Source: Acidimicrobiaceae bacterium
GTDB taxonomy: Bacteria > Actinomycetota > Acidimicrobiia > Acidimicrobiales > Poriferisodalaceae
Direction: 5' to 3'
NCBI GenBank assembly: GCA_002719335.1
Contig: PBHE01000003.1
Span: 1-64,000 of the forward strand
DNA length: 64,000 bases
A program made the translations under genes and the position numbers. Each line of letters opens with the position of its first letter. The first letter of the stretch is position 1. Under the pieces are notes generated by a model. It did no database searches. It had not been told where the DNA came from and worked only from the letters and a program-made list of their open reading frames with translations. Positions 8,622-17,094 of this stretch are shown in pieces.

Positions 8622-9505
8622 AAACACCGCCTTTGAAAGCAGTGGACCTTGTTGCGGTCGATCCTGAACCGTTCAAATGGCGCATGGGGGTCAGACCTCT
8701 AAATCTTGACCAGTGGTTATTAGTCGACGAGGACCGCGTCGCCGACCTCAATGAAATCGGCGCACTTATTGACAATTGCCGCGACGAAATCATTTACTGC
8801 GAGCCAAGCGCGGTAGCGGCCTGCCAAGAACTAGCGGCCGAGGTAGTTGAACACCTCAGACGCGTGTCTGGACTGAGCAGCATTGAACTGGACCAACAAC
8901 CAGGCGTCCCTGTAATCGAATCGACTCGTCGACTGGTGCAAGAAGATATTTGTCTGCTCCAACGACGATCGGAAGGGTGGGTCATGACGGCATGTGCCGT
9001 CGCGATCCCAACGCAATGGGACGTTCCTTCGAAGTTCGGCACGAATCTTGATTCCATTCACGAACCGGTACCTAGATACGACACGGACCTCTCCCAACTG
9101 ATGGGAACCTTCTTCGACCGCCTTCGCGTAGATCGACCGGTATGGAGAGCGAACCGCACCTTGACTGACGACCCGGGCTTGCGATTAGCGCCCCATCAAC
9201 GACATGAACCTCTGCGACAAGACATCACCGTGACGAATGTTGCTGAACGGGTCTGGCTAAGGGTGGAATACCAGACACTTCGGCGCCTTCCACAAACTGA
9301 CGCCATCGTCTTCACCATCCGAATTCTCCGACAACAAATAGCGTCGGTCGCCGAACACCCCACGGCTCTCGGCGAACTGGTCCAATCGCTTTCCAAACTG
9401 CCTAAAGATGTCCGAGGCTACAAAAACAGCACCGCCGCCTACGGGTCACTCGTGCAGCAATGGGCAATCGCAAACGGTTACCTCGATCCCAAAAGACATG
9501 AATAA
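8615..9505 (+). CDS. DUF3445 family, heme-dependent oxidative N-demethylase-like
   Basis: The 296-residue protein carries the DUF3445 signature: EPFKWRMGVRPLNLDQWLLVDE near the N-terminus, a central QEDICLLQR segment, and the C-terminal R.EYQTLRRLPQTDAIVFTIR region. The characterised member is the heme-binding subunit of a bacterial oxidative N-demethylase acting on dimethylamine-like substrates. The start overlaps the phosphorylase stop by 7 nt, so translation is coupled, although no link between the activities is known. No reductase subunit gene is adjacent. The gene ends just before the paaA operator. Confidence 0.65.
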   Translation: MLKTPPLKAVDLVAVDPEPFKWRMGVRPLNLDQWLLVDEDRVADLNEIGALIDNCRDEIIYCEPSAVAACQELAAEVVEHLRRVSGLSSIELDQQPGVPVIESTRRLVQEDICLLQRRSEGWVMTACAVAIPTQWDVPSKFGTNLDSIHEPVPRYDTDLSQLMGTFFDRLRVDRPVWRANRTLTDDPGLRLAPHQRHEPLRQDITVTNVAERVWLRVEYQTLRRLPQTDAIVFTIRILRQQIASVAEHPTALGELVQSLSKLPKDVRGYKNSTAAYGSLVQQWAIANGYLDPKRHE

Positions 9506-9537
9506 CACAAACGAACGTTCGTTTGTATAATAATGAT
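9502..9537 (+). promoter_or_regulatory. paaA leaderless promoter
   Basis: A perfect TATAAT -10 box lies at 9526-9531, followed by 6 nt and the GTG at 9538. A -35-like ATAACA lies 18 bp upstream (9502-9507). There is no SD before the GTG, so the mRNA probably begins at the start codon. The palindromic operator fills the spacer. Confidence 0.6.
9507..9526. promoter_or_regulatory. Perfect 20-bp palindromic operator (TetR type)
   Basis: The sequence ACAAACGAAC followed directly by its reverse complement GTTCGTTTGT forms a perfect palindrome with no spacer. It fills the spacer of the paaA promoter and shares its last base with the -10 box, so a bound dimer would block RNA polymerase. The TetR gene inside this operon is the obvious candidate ligand. 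Size and symmetry fit TetR-family operators; binding is inferred. Confidence 0.65.
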
Positions 9538-10458
9538 GTGCGTAACTGGCGAAACATGGACGAATTCGAAGAGTTCCTCGATGAAGGCGGCATAGTCGAG
9601 CCCAACGATGACATGCCCGAGGCCTACCGCAGCGCTATTTTTAGCTTTATCGAAATGCACGCCAACAGCGAGTACATGGGCGGGCTTACCGAAAGAGACT
9701 GGATTCCGAGGGCTCCGGGGTTACGCCGGAAAATGACCGCGCTAGCAAAAACCCAAGACGAAATCGGTCACGCTCACCTGCTCTACATGGTCGCCGCTGA
9801 CCTCGGGGTAAAGACCCGAGAAGAAATGGTCACCGACCTGCTGGAGGGACGCACCCATTTCCACAATGTTTTTCACTACCGAGTTCATAGCTGGACCGAT
9901 CAAATCGCCGTGGCATACCTCGTCGATGCGGCCGCGCTGGCAAGTCAACAAGCAGTCTTCAAAAACTGTTCCTACGGTCCCTACAAACGAATCCTGCGTC
10001 GTGTGATCGCCGAAGAGGGATTCCACATGCGTAATGGTGAAGAGATGCTGCTTTTGATGGCGCGTGGTACTGACGTTCAACACCAGATGATGCAAGAGTC
10101 CATCGACCGCTGGTGGTTGCCCTCGATTCAACTTTTCGGCCCCGACTCCAAACCCGATGACGAGTTACTTCGGTGGCATATCAAGTCCGAGCGGAATGAG
10201 GACTTAAGAGATCGTTACATACAAAAACTCGTGCCCCAGTTGCTTGGTGGGGGGTTCAGCATCCCGGACCCAGCTCTTCGACAAGACAGCGAAGACGGCA
10301 AGTGGAAAATCGGTGAGATCGACTGGCGACCTCTAGAAGAAATCATGAGGAATGGCGGTCCAGATAGCTCCCGAAGAATTTCAGACGCTAGACGCGCCTG
10401 GTACGACGCGGAATGGGTCCGCGCCGCACTCGACGAGGCAGCAAAGGCTGATGCGTGA
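9538..10458 (+). CDS. paaA: 1,2-phenylacetyl-CoA epoxidase subunit PaaA
   Basis: The catalytic di-iron subunit of the phenylacetyl-CoA epoxidase, 306 residues, close to the family length. MPEAYRSAIFSFIEMHANSE, the RAPGLRRKMTALAKTQDEIGHAHLLY helix with its ExxH iron ligands, and IAEEGFHMRNGEEMLLLM with the second set are all present. With PaaC it forms the core that epoxidises the aromatic ring of phenylacetyl-CoA. A longer frame starts at a TTG inside the operator, so the GTG at 9538 was chosen, 6 nt after TATAAT. The stop overlaps the paaD ATG by one base. Confidence 0.92.
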   Translation: MRNWRNMDEFEEFLDEGGIVEPNDDMPEAYRSAIFSFIEMHANSEYMGGLTERDWIPRAPGLRRKMTALAKTQDEIGHAHLLYMVAADLGVKTREEMVTDLLEGRTHFHNVFHYRVHSWTDQIAVAYLVDAAALASQQAVFKNCSYGPYKRILRRVIAEEGFHMRNGEEMLLLMARGTDVQHQMMQESIDRWWLPSIQLFGPDSKPDDELLRWHIKSERNEDLRDRYIQKLVPQLLGGGFSIPDPALRQDSEDGKWKIGEIDWRPLEEIMRNGGPDSSRRISDARRAWYDAEWVRAALDEAAKADA

Positions 10459-10934
10459 TGATCACCGACACTGCTATTGACGCGGTTCGAGCCGCTGTCG
10501 CGTCTGTTGCGGACCCAGAGTATCCAGATCTCAATATCCAACAATTGGGAATCCTTGAAGACGTAGTCGCCGATTGTTCATCCATTCGCGTGGACCTAGT
10601 CCCCACCATCATCGGATGTCCAGCTTTGGATACCATCGAAAAAGACGTGGTGGCTGCCGCTCGGGCATCAGGATATGAAGTGACTGTTCGATTCTGCTTG
10701 GCTCCGCTATGGACTCCTGACCGGATCAGCAACGATGCGCGCGAAATACTCGCGCGGGAGTACACCGTCGCCATCCGACCCCGAAACGGACTAACGAAGT
10801 GCCCTCTGTGTGGGCACAAGGCACTGCAACACCGGAGTGACGTAGGCGCCACAGCCTGCCGATCCGTTGAATGGTGCCCGAACTGTCGCAACCCCATCGA
10901 AGTGGTTCGATCCCGTCAAATGGGGGAGCGATGA
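10458..10934 (+). CDS. paaD: Phenylacetate degradation protein PaaD (MIP18/DUF59 plus zinc ribbon)
   Basis: The 158-residue protein has an N-terminal MIP18/DUF59 domain (VASVADPEYPDLNIQQLGIL) and a C-terminal four-Cys zinc ribbon (CPLCG ... CPNC), the PaaD arrangement. PaaD is thought to help assemble the metal centre of the epoxidase or an Fe-S cluster of its reductase. The ATG at 10458 overlaps the paaA stop as TGATG. It precedes the embedded TetR gene with an ATGA overlap. PaaD following PaaA directly, ahead of PaaB and PaaC, differs from the usual ABCDE order. Confidence 0.88.
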   Translation: MITDTAIDAVRAAVASVADPEYPDLNIQQLGILEDVVADCSSIRVDLVPTIIGCPALDTIEKDVVAAARASGYEVTVRFCLAPLWTPDRISNDAREILAREYTVAIRPRNGLTKCPLCGHKALQHRSDVGATACRSVEWCPNCRNPIEVVRSRQMGER

Positions 10935-11524
10935 GCCGTAAGAATCGAACCGATGTGGTAGCTGCAGCCAGCGTCATGTTCGCCGAACAAGGGTTCCACG
11001 GGACGTCAATGCGTGACTTAGCCAAAAAATTGGGTCTGATGGGTTCATCTTTATACAGCCACGTTGTTTCGAAAGACGAACTATTGGTCGACGTCGTACG
11101 CGAAGCATCTTCCCGCTTTCAAACACTCGCTGACGAAGTCGCGACTATGCCGGGAACTGCTATCCAACGACTGTCCCGACTCGTCCACGGCCACCTTCAG
11201 ATTCTTGTCAAAGATCCCCACCAAGCCCGGACTTTTCTCAACGAAACCCGATTCCTCCCGGAGCCAGAACGAGATACTGCAGTCGCTATGTTCGACCGTT
11301 ACCAACGGGCGTATCGCGATGTTCTTAGTAGTGGCTGCAACAGTGGTGAATTTCGATCGGATCTCGATGTTCACCTCGCGGCGAATCTGGTTCTCTCACT
11401 CTTAAATGGCACCCAACGGTGGTTTAACGCTGATGGCGCTCTAAGTGTCGAGTCTCTTGCTTCGGAGGTCCACCGCTTGTTGACACTCGGCCTGAATCCC
11501 GACCCGGAGGCAAACGCTGCGTGA
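10931..11524 (+). CDS. TetR-family regulator embedded in the paa operon
   Basis: A 197-residue TetR protein. The N-terminal HTH reads FAEQGFHGTSMRDLAKKLGLMGSSLYSHVVSKDELL, and the C-terminal ligand domain resembles TetR proteins that sense acyl-CoAs. The ATG at 10931 overlaps the paaD stop (ATGA), and its stop overlaps the paaB GTG (GTGA), so it is translated as part of the epoxidase message. It probably represses the operon at the palindrome at 9507-9526 and is released by phenylacetyl-CoA or a related thioester. Both target and ligand are inferred from position. Confidence 0.88.
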   Translation: MSRKNRTDVVAAASVMFAEQGFHGTSMRDLAKKLGLMGSSLYSHVVSKDELLVDVVREASSRFQTLADEVATMPGTAIQRLSRLVHGHLQILVKDPHQARTFLNETRFLPEPERDTAVAMFDRYQRAYRDVLSSGCNSGEFRSDLDVHLAANLVLSLLNGTQRWFNADGALSVESLASEVHRLLTLGLNPDPEANAA

Positions 11525-11781
11525 ACACCTACGAAGTGTTTCTCAAAAAAGCTGGGAAAGAACCGTTTAGCCATGCAGGCTCACTAGACGCACCCGACGA
11601 TGAGTTAGCTGTCGCCTACGCGCGAGAAACCTATGGCCGACGCAGCGAAGGTGAACAGATGTGGGTTGTGGACAGAACGGCGCTTCTAGTTGGAGACGAA
11701 ATCAATCTCGCAATGGCTGACCGCGACCATAAACACAACGACGGCCGCTTAGTCGCAGAACTTCGCCAATTTGACCGATGA
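11521..11781 (+). CDS. paaB: 1,2-phenylacetyl-CoA epoxidase subunit PaaB
   Basis: The 86-residue protein matches PaaB: N-terminal YEVFLKKAGKEPFSHAGSLDAPDDELAVAYARETYGRR (in part) and the WVVDRTALL segment. PaaB bridges PaaAC heterodimers in the epoxidase. The GTG at 11521 overlaps the TetR stop, and the stop overlaps the paaC ATG. The length is slightly below the proteobacterial 95 residues but usual for actinobacteria. Confidence 0.9.
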   Translation: MNTYEVFLKKAGKEPFSHAGSLDAPDDELAVAYARETYGRRSEGEQMWVVDRTALLVGDEINLAMADRDHKHNDGRLVAELRQFDR

Positions 11782-12533
11782 CAAGCGAGATAAATGACAT
11801 GATTCCCGACGCCACCGCGAAAGAACTGATTCTCGCCTTTGCCGATGACGAATTGTGCGTAGGCCAAAACCATTCTTGGTGGATCGCGGTCGGCCCCTTC
11901 CTAGAGGAAGATCTGGCATTTACCTCCATCGCTCAAGATGAACTAGGTCACGCAAGAGCCCTCTACTCGCTCCTATCCGATGACATAGATCTCGTGGCCT
12001 ATGGTCGGCCGCACTCGCAGTACCGGTCGGCACATATAGCGGAGCTCCTCTGTCATGACTGGCCCAGCGCGCTTGTTCGCCATGTCCTTCATGACCTGGC
12101 GGAAGAAATTCGTTGGACAGCCATGCTTGATTCGACCTGGCTGGAACTTAGAACTGTCGCCACTCGGGCCCTCGCCGAGGAGCAATTCCATGTTCATCAC
12201 GCTGTATCGCTTGTAAAGCGGTTGCTCTCCACTTCAGAGGGTCACATGCGTCTTGCCTCAGTTCTGAACGAACTAGCTCCACTGGGCAGAGAGTACTTCG
12301 CAGGTTCTGATGTTGGACTCCTCGCTTCGGGAGTCCTCGATGCCTCACTCGCTGAGCAGGAGCGCACCTGGATGAAACGAGTAGAAGACCTTCTCGACGA
12401 ATTCGAGTTGGACATCGATTGGGGCGTCGCCATTCCTTCACAGGGACGCGAGGGCACTCGTTCGAAGGATTTTTCGGCGCTACATGACGAGATGGTTGCA
12501 GTGTTGCGGATCGATCCACTAGCTAGTTGGTAG
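11778..12533 (+). CDS. paaC: 1,2-phenylacetyl-CoA epoxidase subunit PaaC
   Basis: The 251-residue structural ferritin-like partner of Paa[44 protein letters not shown] (in part) matches the PaaC N-terminal helices, and [11 protein letters not shown] the later helix. It scaffolds the catalytic subunit. The start overlaps paaB as ATGA. The last 15 nt overlap the convergent CoxL-like gene. No paaE reductase follows, so the electron donor must be encoded elsewhere. Confidence 0.9.
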   Translation: MTSEINDMIPDATAKELILAFADDELCVGQNHSWWIAVGPFLEEDLAFTSIAQDELGHARALYSLLSDDIDLVAYGRPHSQYRSAHIAELLCHDWPSALVRHVLHDLAEEIRWTAMLDSTWLELRTVATRALAEEQFHVHHAVSLVKRLLSTSEGHMRLASVLNELAPLGREYFAGSDVGLLASGVLDASLAEQERTWMKRVEDLLDEFELDIDWGVAIPSQGREGTRSKDFSALHDEMVAVLRIDPLASW

Positions 12534-14810
12534 CGGCGCCCCTGCTGCTTGGATCGAGCGCCACACCTTTTCTGGTGTGAATGGCATGTCCAGATGTCGA
12601 ATTCCCAAATGGCTTAACGCATCAACTACCGCATTTTGAATTGCCGGCGTAGCACCAACAGTTCCAGATTCACCGATGCCTTTGGCGCCCAAAGGGTTGA
12701 TGTGAGTTGGTGTTTCAAGAACGACACGCTCAAACATCGGTAATTCTGGGGCCGAAATAACCGGGTAGTCAGCGAAGTTGCCAGTCAGAGGGTTCCCGTC
12801 TTCGTCGTAGCGAAACTCTTCGAGCAGCGCTTGCGCTGCCCCCTGAGCGAGACCACCATGCACTTGCCCGTCAGCGAGAAGAGGATTGAGAATCACCCCA
12901 GCGTCATCGCAAGCAACCAACCGCTCCAAATCAACCTTGCCCGTCTCGCTATCCACCTCCACCACCGCCAGGTGAGTCCCGAACGGAAAAGTCGGTCCCT
13001 CAGACTCGAATACCTCTTCAGCGTGTAACAGCCGCGGCCCAATTCTTTGCCCCTCCAAATGATCTGCCACTTGTTCCCAAGAAACTCCGATTGAGGGAGT
13101 CCCGATCACATGAAAGTTTCCTCCTTCGGTATCGAGCGAAAGATCAGCTTCGGAAGCCTCCAGCAGTTCCGCAGCAATCTTCTTTGCCTGCTCGACAAGT
13201 ACTGCGGACGCCTCCCACAATGCAGCCCCTGCTAACTGAACGGAACGCGACCCACCGGTAATTCCGCCTTGGGGAACCTCATCAGTATCGCCGTGCACTA
13301 CTTCTATCTGGTCGAACTCCACTCCGGTGGCATCGGAGATGAGCATCGCCCAAGCTGTGTGGTGGCCTTGGCCGTAAGGAGATGAGCCAGTTCGAGCCAG
13401 AATTCTTCCACCGCGCAAGAGTTCGACACCGCCGTATTCGGAACGGCCAACTCCCGCGGTTCGCTCAACATAGGTCGATAACCCAATACCGAGGAGACGC
13501 TTATCGCCCACGGAACGCCGGCGCGCCTGCTCAGCCCGAAGATCGTTGTAGTCGCCGGCATCGAGCGCTGCGTCCAAGCTGGCCTCGTATTCGCCACTGT
13601 CATAGTTGGAACCGGTCTTAGTTGTCAGAGGAAAAACCTCAGGTCGGAGAAAGTTACGTCGCCGAACTTCGGTCGGGTCCATACCGATTTCTGCCGCGAA
13701 AACATCAACAGCACGCTCAATAGCCGCGGCAGCTTCAGGGCGGCCCGCGCCCCGATAGGCACCTGTCGGAGTGGTGTTTGTGACCACAGAAACTGAGCTG
13801 AATCCGACACTGGCGATGTCGTAACAGCCGGTAAGCATTGCTCGCGCGTTGGCCGGCAAGCCTGCCCCACCCGCGGGATACGCGCCTGCCTCCTGGACTA
13901 CGTGGAGGTGATAGGCAGTGATATCGCCCTCTGAACTGCCCCCGATTCGGCAGTACTGGATCTGACCTCGACCATGTCCGAGGCCCACCATGTCATCGCT
14001 GCGCGATGGAACCCAAGCGACAGGACGGTCCACTCGTTTCGCTAGCCAACCCAGTAACGCCTCTTCAGGCGACGGTCGTGCTTTGGCACCAAAACTTCCA
14101 CCGACATCGCGAGAAATCACTCGCACTTGGTCTTTCTCAAGCCCCAATATCGAAGCGATGGCGGCTCTGACAGGGTGAGGACCTTGGCCTGCGTTGTAAC
14201 AGTGGAGACGACCATCTGCACCCCATTCGGCTGCAGCAACGCGTGTTTCGATCGGCGCTGGTGCTAGTCGGTTGTTCACTGTTCTTACATCGGTGACGAC
14301 ATCGCATGACTCGAAATCTGCGTGAAGGCCTTCGGCTTCCATGCGGCAGACCACATTCCCCTCCGCGGTGCCGTCAAACAAAATGATGGTGGAATCTAAA
14401 GCAGCCTCCGCGTTGACGATCGCGTCACGAGGTTCATATGTGATGTCGACCAGTTCCGCGGCATCTTGGGCAAGTGCCAATGACTCAGCAACTATCGCAA
14501 CAACGGGTTCTCCCACGAATCTGACGCGATCATTTGCCAGCAATGGTCGCACCATCGCTTCGTCAAAGATCGGATTCGCGGAGGGATATGGTCCGATGTC
14601 AAGTTCAGCGTGTGTGACGACATCAATCACTCCAGGAGCTCGCAGCGCATCCTCTACATTGATGGAACGAATGTCCGCGTGAGCGATGGTGGAAGTTAGG
14701 TAGTGAACCTGGGCCGTGTTTAGCAGCGAAATGTCTGCGACGAAGTTTGAAGCGCCTCGGAGCAGCGATTCGTCCTCGCGCCTTCTCACTGGCGTTCCGC
14801 GTAGAGCCAT
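12519..14810 (-). CDS. Xanthine dehydrogenase/CoxL-family molybdopterin-binding large subunit
   Basis: The 763-residue protein has the aldehyde oxidase/xanthine dehydrogenase a/b-hammerhead domain (about residues 20-125) and the Moco-binding domain with [17 protein letters not shown] and [11 protein letters not shown]. The active-site loop reads AYRGAGRPE, the form II type, rather than the AYRCSFR of true CO dehydrogenase. It would hydroxylate an aldehyde or N-heterocycle. The medium FAD and small 2Fe-2S subunits are not adjacent, which is unusual. The first codon has only a weak upstream AAGG. Confidence 0.88.
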   Translation of the reverse strand: MALRGTPVRRREDESLLRGASNFVADISLLNTAQVHYLTSTIAHADIRSINVEDALRAPGVIDVVTHAELDIGPYPSANPIFDEAMVRPLLANDRVRFVGEPVVAIVAESLALAQDAAELVDITYEPRDAIVNAEAALDSTIILFDGTAEGNVVCRMEAEGLHADFESCDVVTDVRTVNNRLAPAPIETRVAAAEWGADGRLHCYNAGQGPHPVRAAIASILGLEKDQVRVISRDVGGSFGAKARPSPEEALLGWLAKRVDRPVAWVPSRSDDMVGLGHGRGQIQYCRIGGSSEGDITAYHLHVVQEAGAYPAGGAGLPANARAMLTGCYDIASVGFSSVSVVTNTTPTGAYRGAGRPEAAAAIERAVDVFAAEIGMDPTEVRRRNFLRPEVFPLTTKTGSNYDSGEYEASLDAALDAGDYNDLRAEQARRRSVGDKRLLGIGLSTYVERTAGVGRSEYGGVELLRGGRILARTGSSPYGQGHHTAWAMLISDATGVEFDQIEVVHGDTDEVPQGGITGGSRSVQLAGAALWEASAVLVEQAKKIAAELLEASEADLSLDTEGGNFHVIGTPSIGVSWEQVADHLEGQRIGPRLLHAEEVFESEGPTFPFGTHLAVVEVDSETGKVDLERLVACDDAGVILNPLLADGQVHGGLAQGAAQALLEEFRYDEDGNPLTGNFADYPVISAPELPMFERVVLETPTHINPLGAKGIGESGTVGATPAIQNAVVDALSHLGIRHLDMPFTPEKVWRSIQAAGAPLPTS

Positions 14811-14884
14811 AGCCGTGCATGCCTTTCCTGAAGAGGAGCGTTCCCCTCGACCGACTTTGATTGTGCCAGCCCAGGTATGATGTG

Positions 14885-15062
14885 TGACGTACGGTGCAGA
14901 GATTCAGCGAAGTCCGGTGAAAATCCGGCCCTGTCCCGCAACGGTGATGTCCTTTCGGGGAACGAGTCCGGTCGCCTGAATCAATGCTTCGCACGACGAT
15001 TCTCGAGGAAGAACGTTGTGTGGCAGCTCTCCTGCCGCTCGGCCCTTGAAGACTAGGAGAGA
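14885..15062 (+). promoter_or_regulatory. Cobalamin riboswitch with likely SD-occluding platform
   Basis: The conserved core CCGCAACGGTGA (from 14936) and the B12-box-like AGTCCGGTCGCCTG (14965-14978) are present. GATTCAG (14901-14907) pairs with CTGAATC (14976-14982), and CCGG/CCGG (14914-14917, 14925-14928) closes a small hairpin. Downstream, CTCTCCT (15027-15033) is fully complementary to AGGAGAG (15055-15061), the ribosome binding site of btuF, giving a plausible translational off-state. No U-tract terminator is seen. It controls the B12 uptake genes that follow. Confidence 0.88.
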
Positions 15063-15066
15063 CGGT

Positions 15067-16017
15067 ATGAGATCCATGAAGAGTTTGGTTCTGACAGTTC
15101 CGTTTATTCTTGCTTCATGCGGAGCCGGGACAGAGGTTGATTCAGGTATTACCTACATGCCAAACGATTCTGGAGGAGCAACTGAATCACCGCTAGAAGT
15201 CGAAGCTTCTGAAGTTTTTGGGGCCTGTGTAAATCGTGATTTCCCGGTGGCGATTGTGTCGATGTCTCCGACAGCTACCGAAGTGCTGTTTGCCATCGGC
15301 GCCGGCGAACAAGTAATCGCTGTCGATAATTACAGCGATTGGCCGCCCGAAGCACCAGTAGTTAAAGATCTTGCTGGTTGGAATCCAAACGTAGAGGCGA
15401 TAGCGGCGCTTGAGCCGGATCTAGTCATCTTGAGTGACAGTGGAATCCGTGAGGAACTGGGGTTACTTGGAATCGATGTCTACGTGGCTGACGCGGCCGT
15501 CGAATTTGAAGACGTATACGACCAGATGATCGAGATTGGCGAAATTACTTGCCAACGGGTTGGTGCGATGGCAGCCGTCGCCGATATGCGGGAACGGATC
15601 GCTGTGCTTCTCGATGGGATAAAACGGCCTGAGAAACCGCTCACCTATTACCACGAGCTAGATGAAACACTTTATTCAGTAACCAGCGCTACCTTTATCG
15701 GCCATGTTTACTCGCTGACTGGACTGGTAAATATTGCTGATCCCGTGGACGAAGGGGGATCCTCGTGGGGGTACCCGCAGCTAGATCAGGAATTTGTTCT
15801 TGAAGCAGATCCAGACATCATCTTCTTTGCTGACGCTAAATGTTGTGGTCAGTCAGTTGAAACCATTGCTTCGCGGCCCGGTTGGTCGGAACTCAAGGCC
15901 GTCCAAAATGGGAACGTGATCGAAATCGACGATGATGTGAGTAGTCGATGGGGTCCACGTCTCGTTGATTTTCTTTCCCGCGTTTCTGCTGCGGTTTCTG
16001 CAGTGAAAGTCGAATAG
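15067..16017 (+). CDS. btuF: Vitamin B12 ABC transporter substrate-binding lipoprotein BtuF
   Basis: The 316-residue class III periplasmic-binding protein has an N-terminal lipoprotein signal with lipobox LASC (Cys 18). The PBP fold starts at VAIVSMSPTATEVLFAIGAG, with EALEPDLVI-type segments following. It captures cobalamin outside the membrane for BtuCD. The ATG at 15067 has AGGAG 7 nt upstream; the longer frame would begin inside the riboswitch. The cobalamin riboswitch in front makes B12 a much safer substrate than the siderophores bound by related proteins. Confidence 0.87.
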   Translation: MRSMKSLVLTVPFILASCGAGTEVDSGITYMPNDSGGATESPLEVEASEVFGACVNRDFPVAIVSMSPTATEVLFAIGAGEQVIAVDNYSDWPPEAPVVKDLAGWNPNVEAIAALEPDLVILSDSGIREELGLLGIDVYVADAAVEFEDVYDQMIEIGEITCQRVGAMAAVADMRERIAVLLDGIKRPEKPLTYYHELDETLYSVTSATFIGHVYSLTGLVNIADPVDEGGSSWGYPQLDQEFVLEADPDIIFFADAKCCGQSVETIASRPGWSELKAVQNGNVIEIDDDVSSRWGPRLVDFLSRVSAAVSAVKVE

Positions 16018-16023
16018 AGCGGC

Positions 16024-17094
16024 GTGGTGCCAGGTGCTGGCTCCGACAGCGGCGCGGTGGTATCGGAGAGGCTTCGCGCGTCTTGGGTTTTATTAGGACT
16101 GCTCGCGATTGTGTCTGCGATAGCAGCTGGATTACTCATTGGTCCTGCAGACTTAGAAAGTTCTGGGGTCATACTGGAATTGATCGACCGTCTACCGCTG
16201 GTCACCGTCGATAGCGGATTGTCGTCAATCCATGCGAACATCATCTGGGAGGTGCGACTTCCGCGTGTCGTCCTCGGTGCCTTGGTGGGGGCAACCCTGG
16301 CCGTCAGCGGTGCCAGCTATCAGGCGGTATTCCGCAACCCGCTCGCCGACCCGTACCTATTGGGTTCCGCAGCTGGAGCAGGCCTTGGCGCGACCGTCGC
16401 CATTGTTACCGGATCGGGTGACGGGATGGGAACCTTTGACACCGTTCCACTTCTCGCATTTCTCGGTTCTCTCGCTGCCGTGGCGCTCACCTATTTCCTC
16501 GGGTACAGCTCTGGGGTACGGCGTTCGCCCGCCGCTTTACTCCTGGCCGGCGTCGCCGTCGCCAGTTTCCTTACAGCGATTCAAACTTTCATTCAGCAGC
16601 GCAACGTAGAAACAATTCGCCAGGTCTACAGCTGGATTCTTGGACGTCTGAACACCGCTTCATGGGACGAAGTATCTCTCTTGACGCCGTACGCACTGCT
16701 GGCGAGTCTGGTGATCTTGCTGCACCGCCGCACCCTCGACGTTATGCGTTTAGGGGACGCGGAGGCGTCGTCGGTGGGTATACGGCCTCAACTTGTTCGC
16801 CTTATCGTGATCAGCGCAGCTTCTTTAGGCACTGCCGCGGCAGTCTCGGTTAGTGGACTCATAGCATTTGTTGGCATCATCGTCCCTCACACCGTTCGGC
16901 TTTTAGCGGGTTCGAGTAATCGAATTGTCCTGCCCCTATCAATGATGTTCGGAGCGTCATTCCTCATGTTCGTCGATCTACTCGGTCGCACGATTGCCTC
17001 CCCGGCCGAGATCCCGATTGGAGTTATCACCGCGTTTTGCGGCGCCCCCTTCTTTGTTGTTGTCCTGAGGGCAAGCAGGAGGTCACTGGGATGA
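16024..17094 (+). CDS. btuC: Vitamin B12 ABC transporter permease BtuC (FecCD family)
   Basis: The 356-residue polytopic FecCD-family permease has about ten hydrophobic segments. The motifs RLPRVVLGALVGATLAVSGASYQAVFRNPLADPYLLG (in part) and GLIAFVGIIVPHTVRLL are diagnostic. It forms the homodimeric channel for cobalamin. The GTG at 16024 lies 6 nt after the btuF stop, and the gene overlaps btuD as ATGA. Confidence 0.88.
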   Translation: MVPGAGSDSGAVVSERLRASWVLLGLLAIVSAIAAGLLIGPADLESSGVILELIDRLPLVTVDSGLSSIHANIIWEVRLPRVVLGALVGATLAVSGASYQAVFRNPLADPYLLGSAAGAGLGATVAIVTGSGDGMGTFDTVPLLAFLGSLAAVALTYFLGYSSGVRRSPAALLLAGVAVASFLTAIQTFIQQRNVETIRQVYSWILGRLNTASWDEVSLLTPYALLASLVILLHRRTLDVMRLGDAEASSVGIRPQLVRLIVISAASLGTAAAVSVSGLIAFVGIIVPHTVRLLAGSSNRIVLPLSMMFGASFLMFVDLLGRTIASPAEIPIGVITAFCGAPFFVVVLRASRRSLG

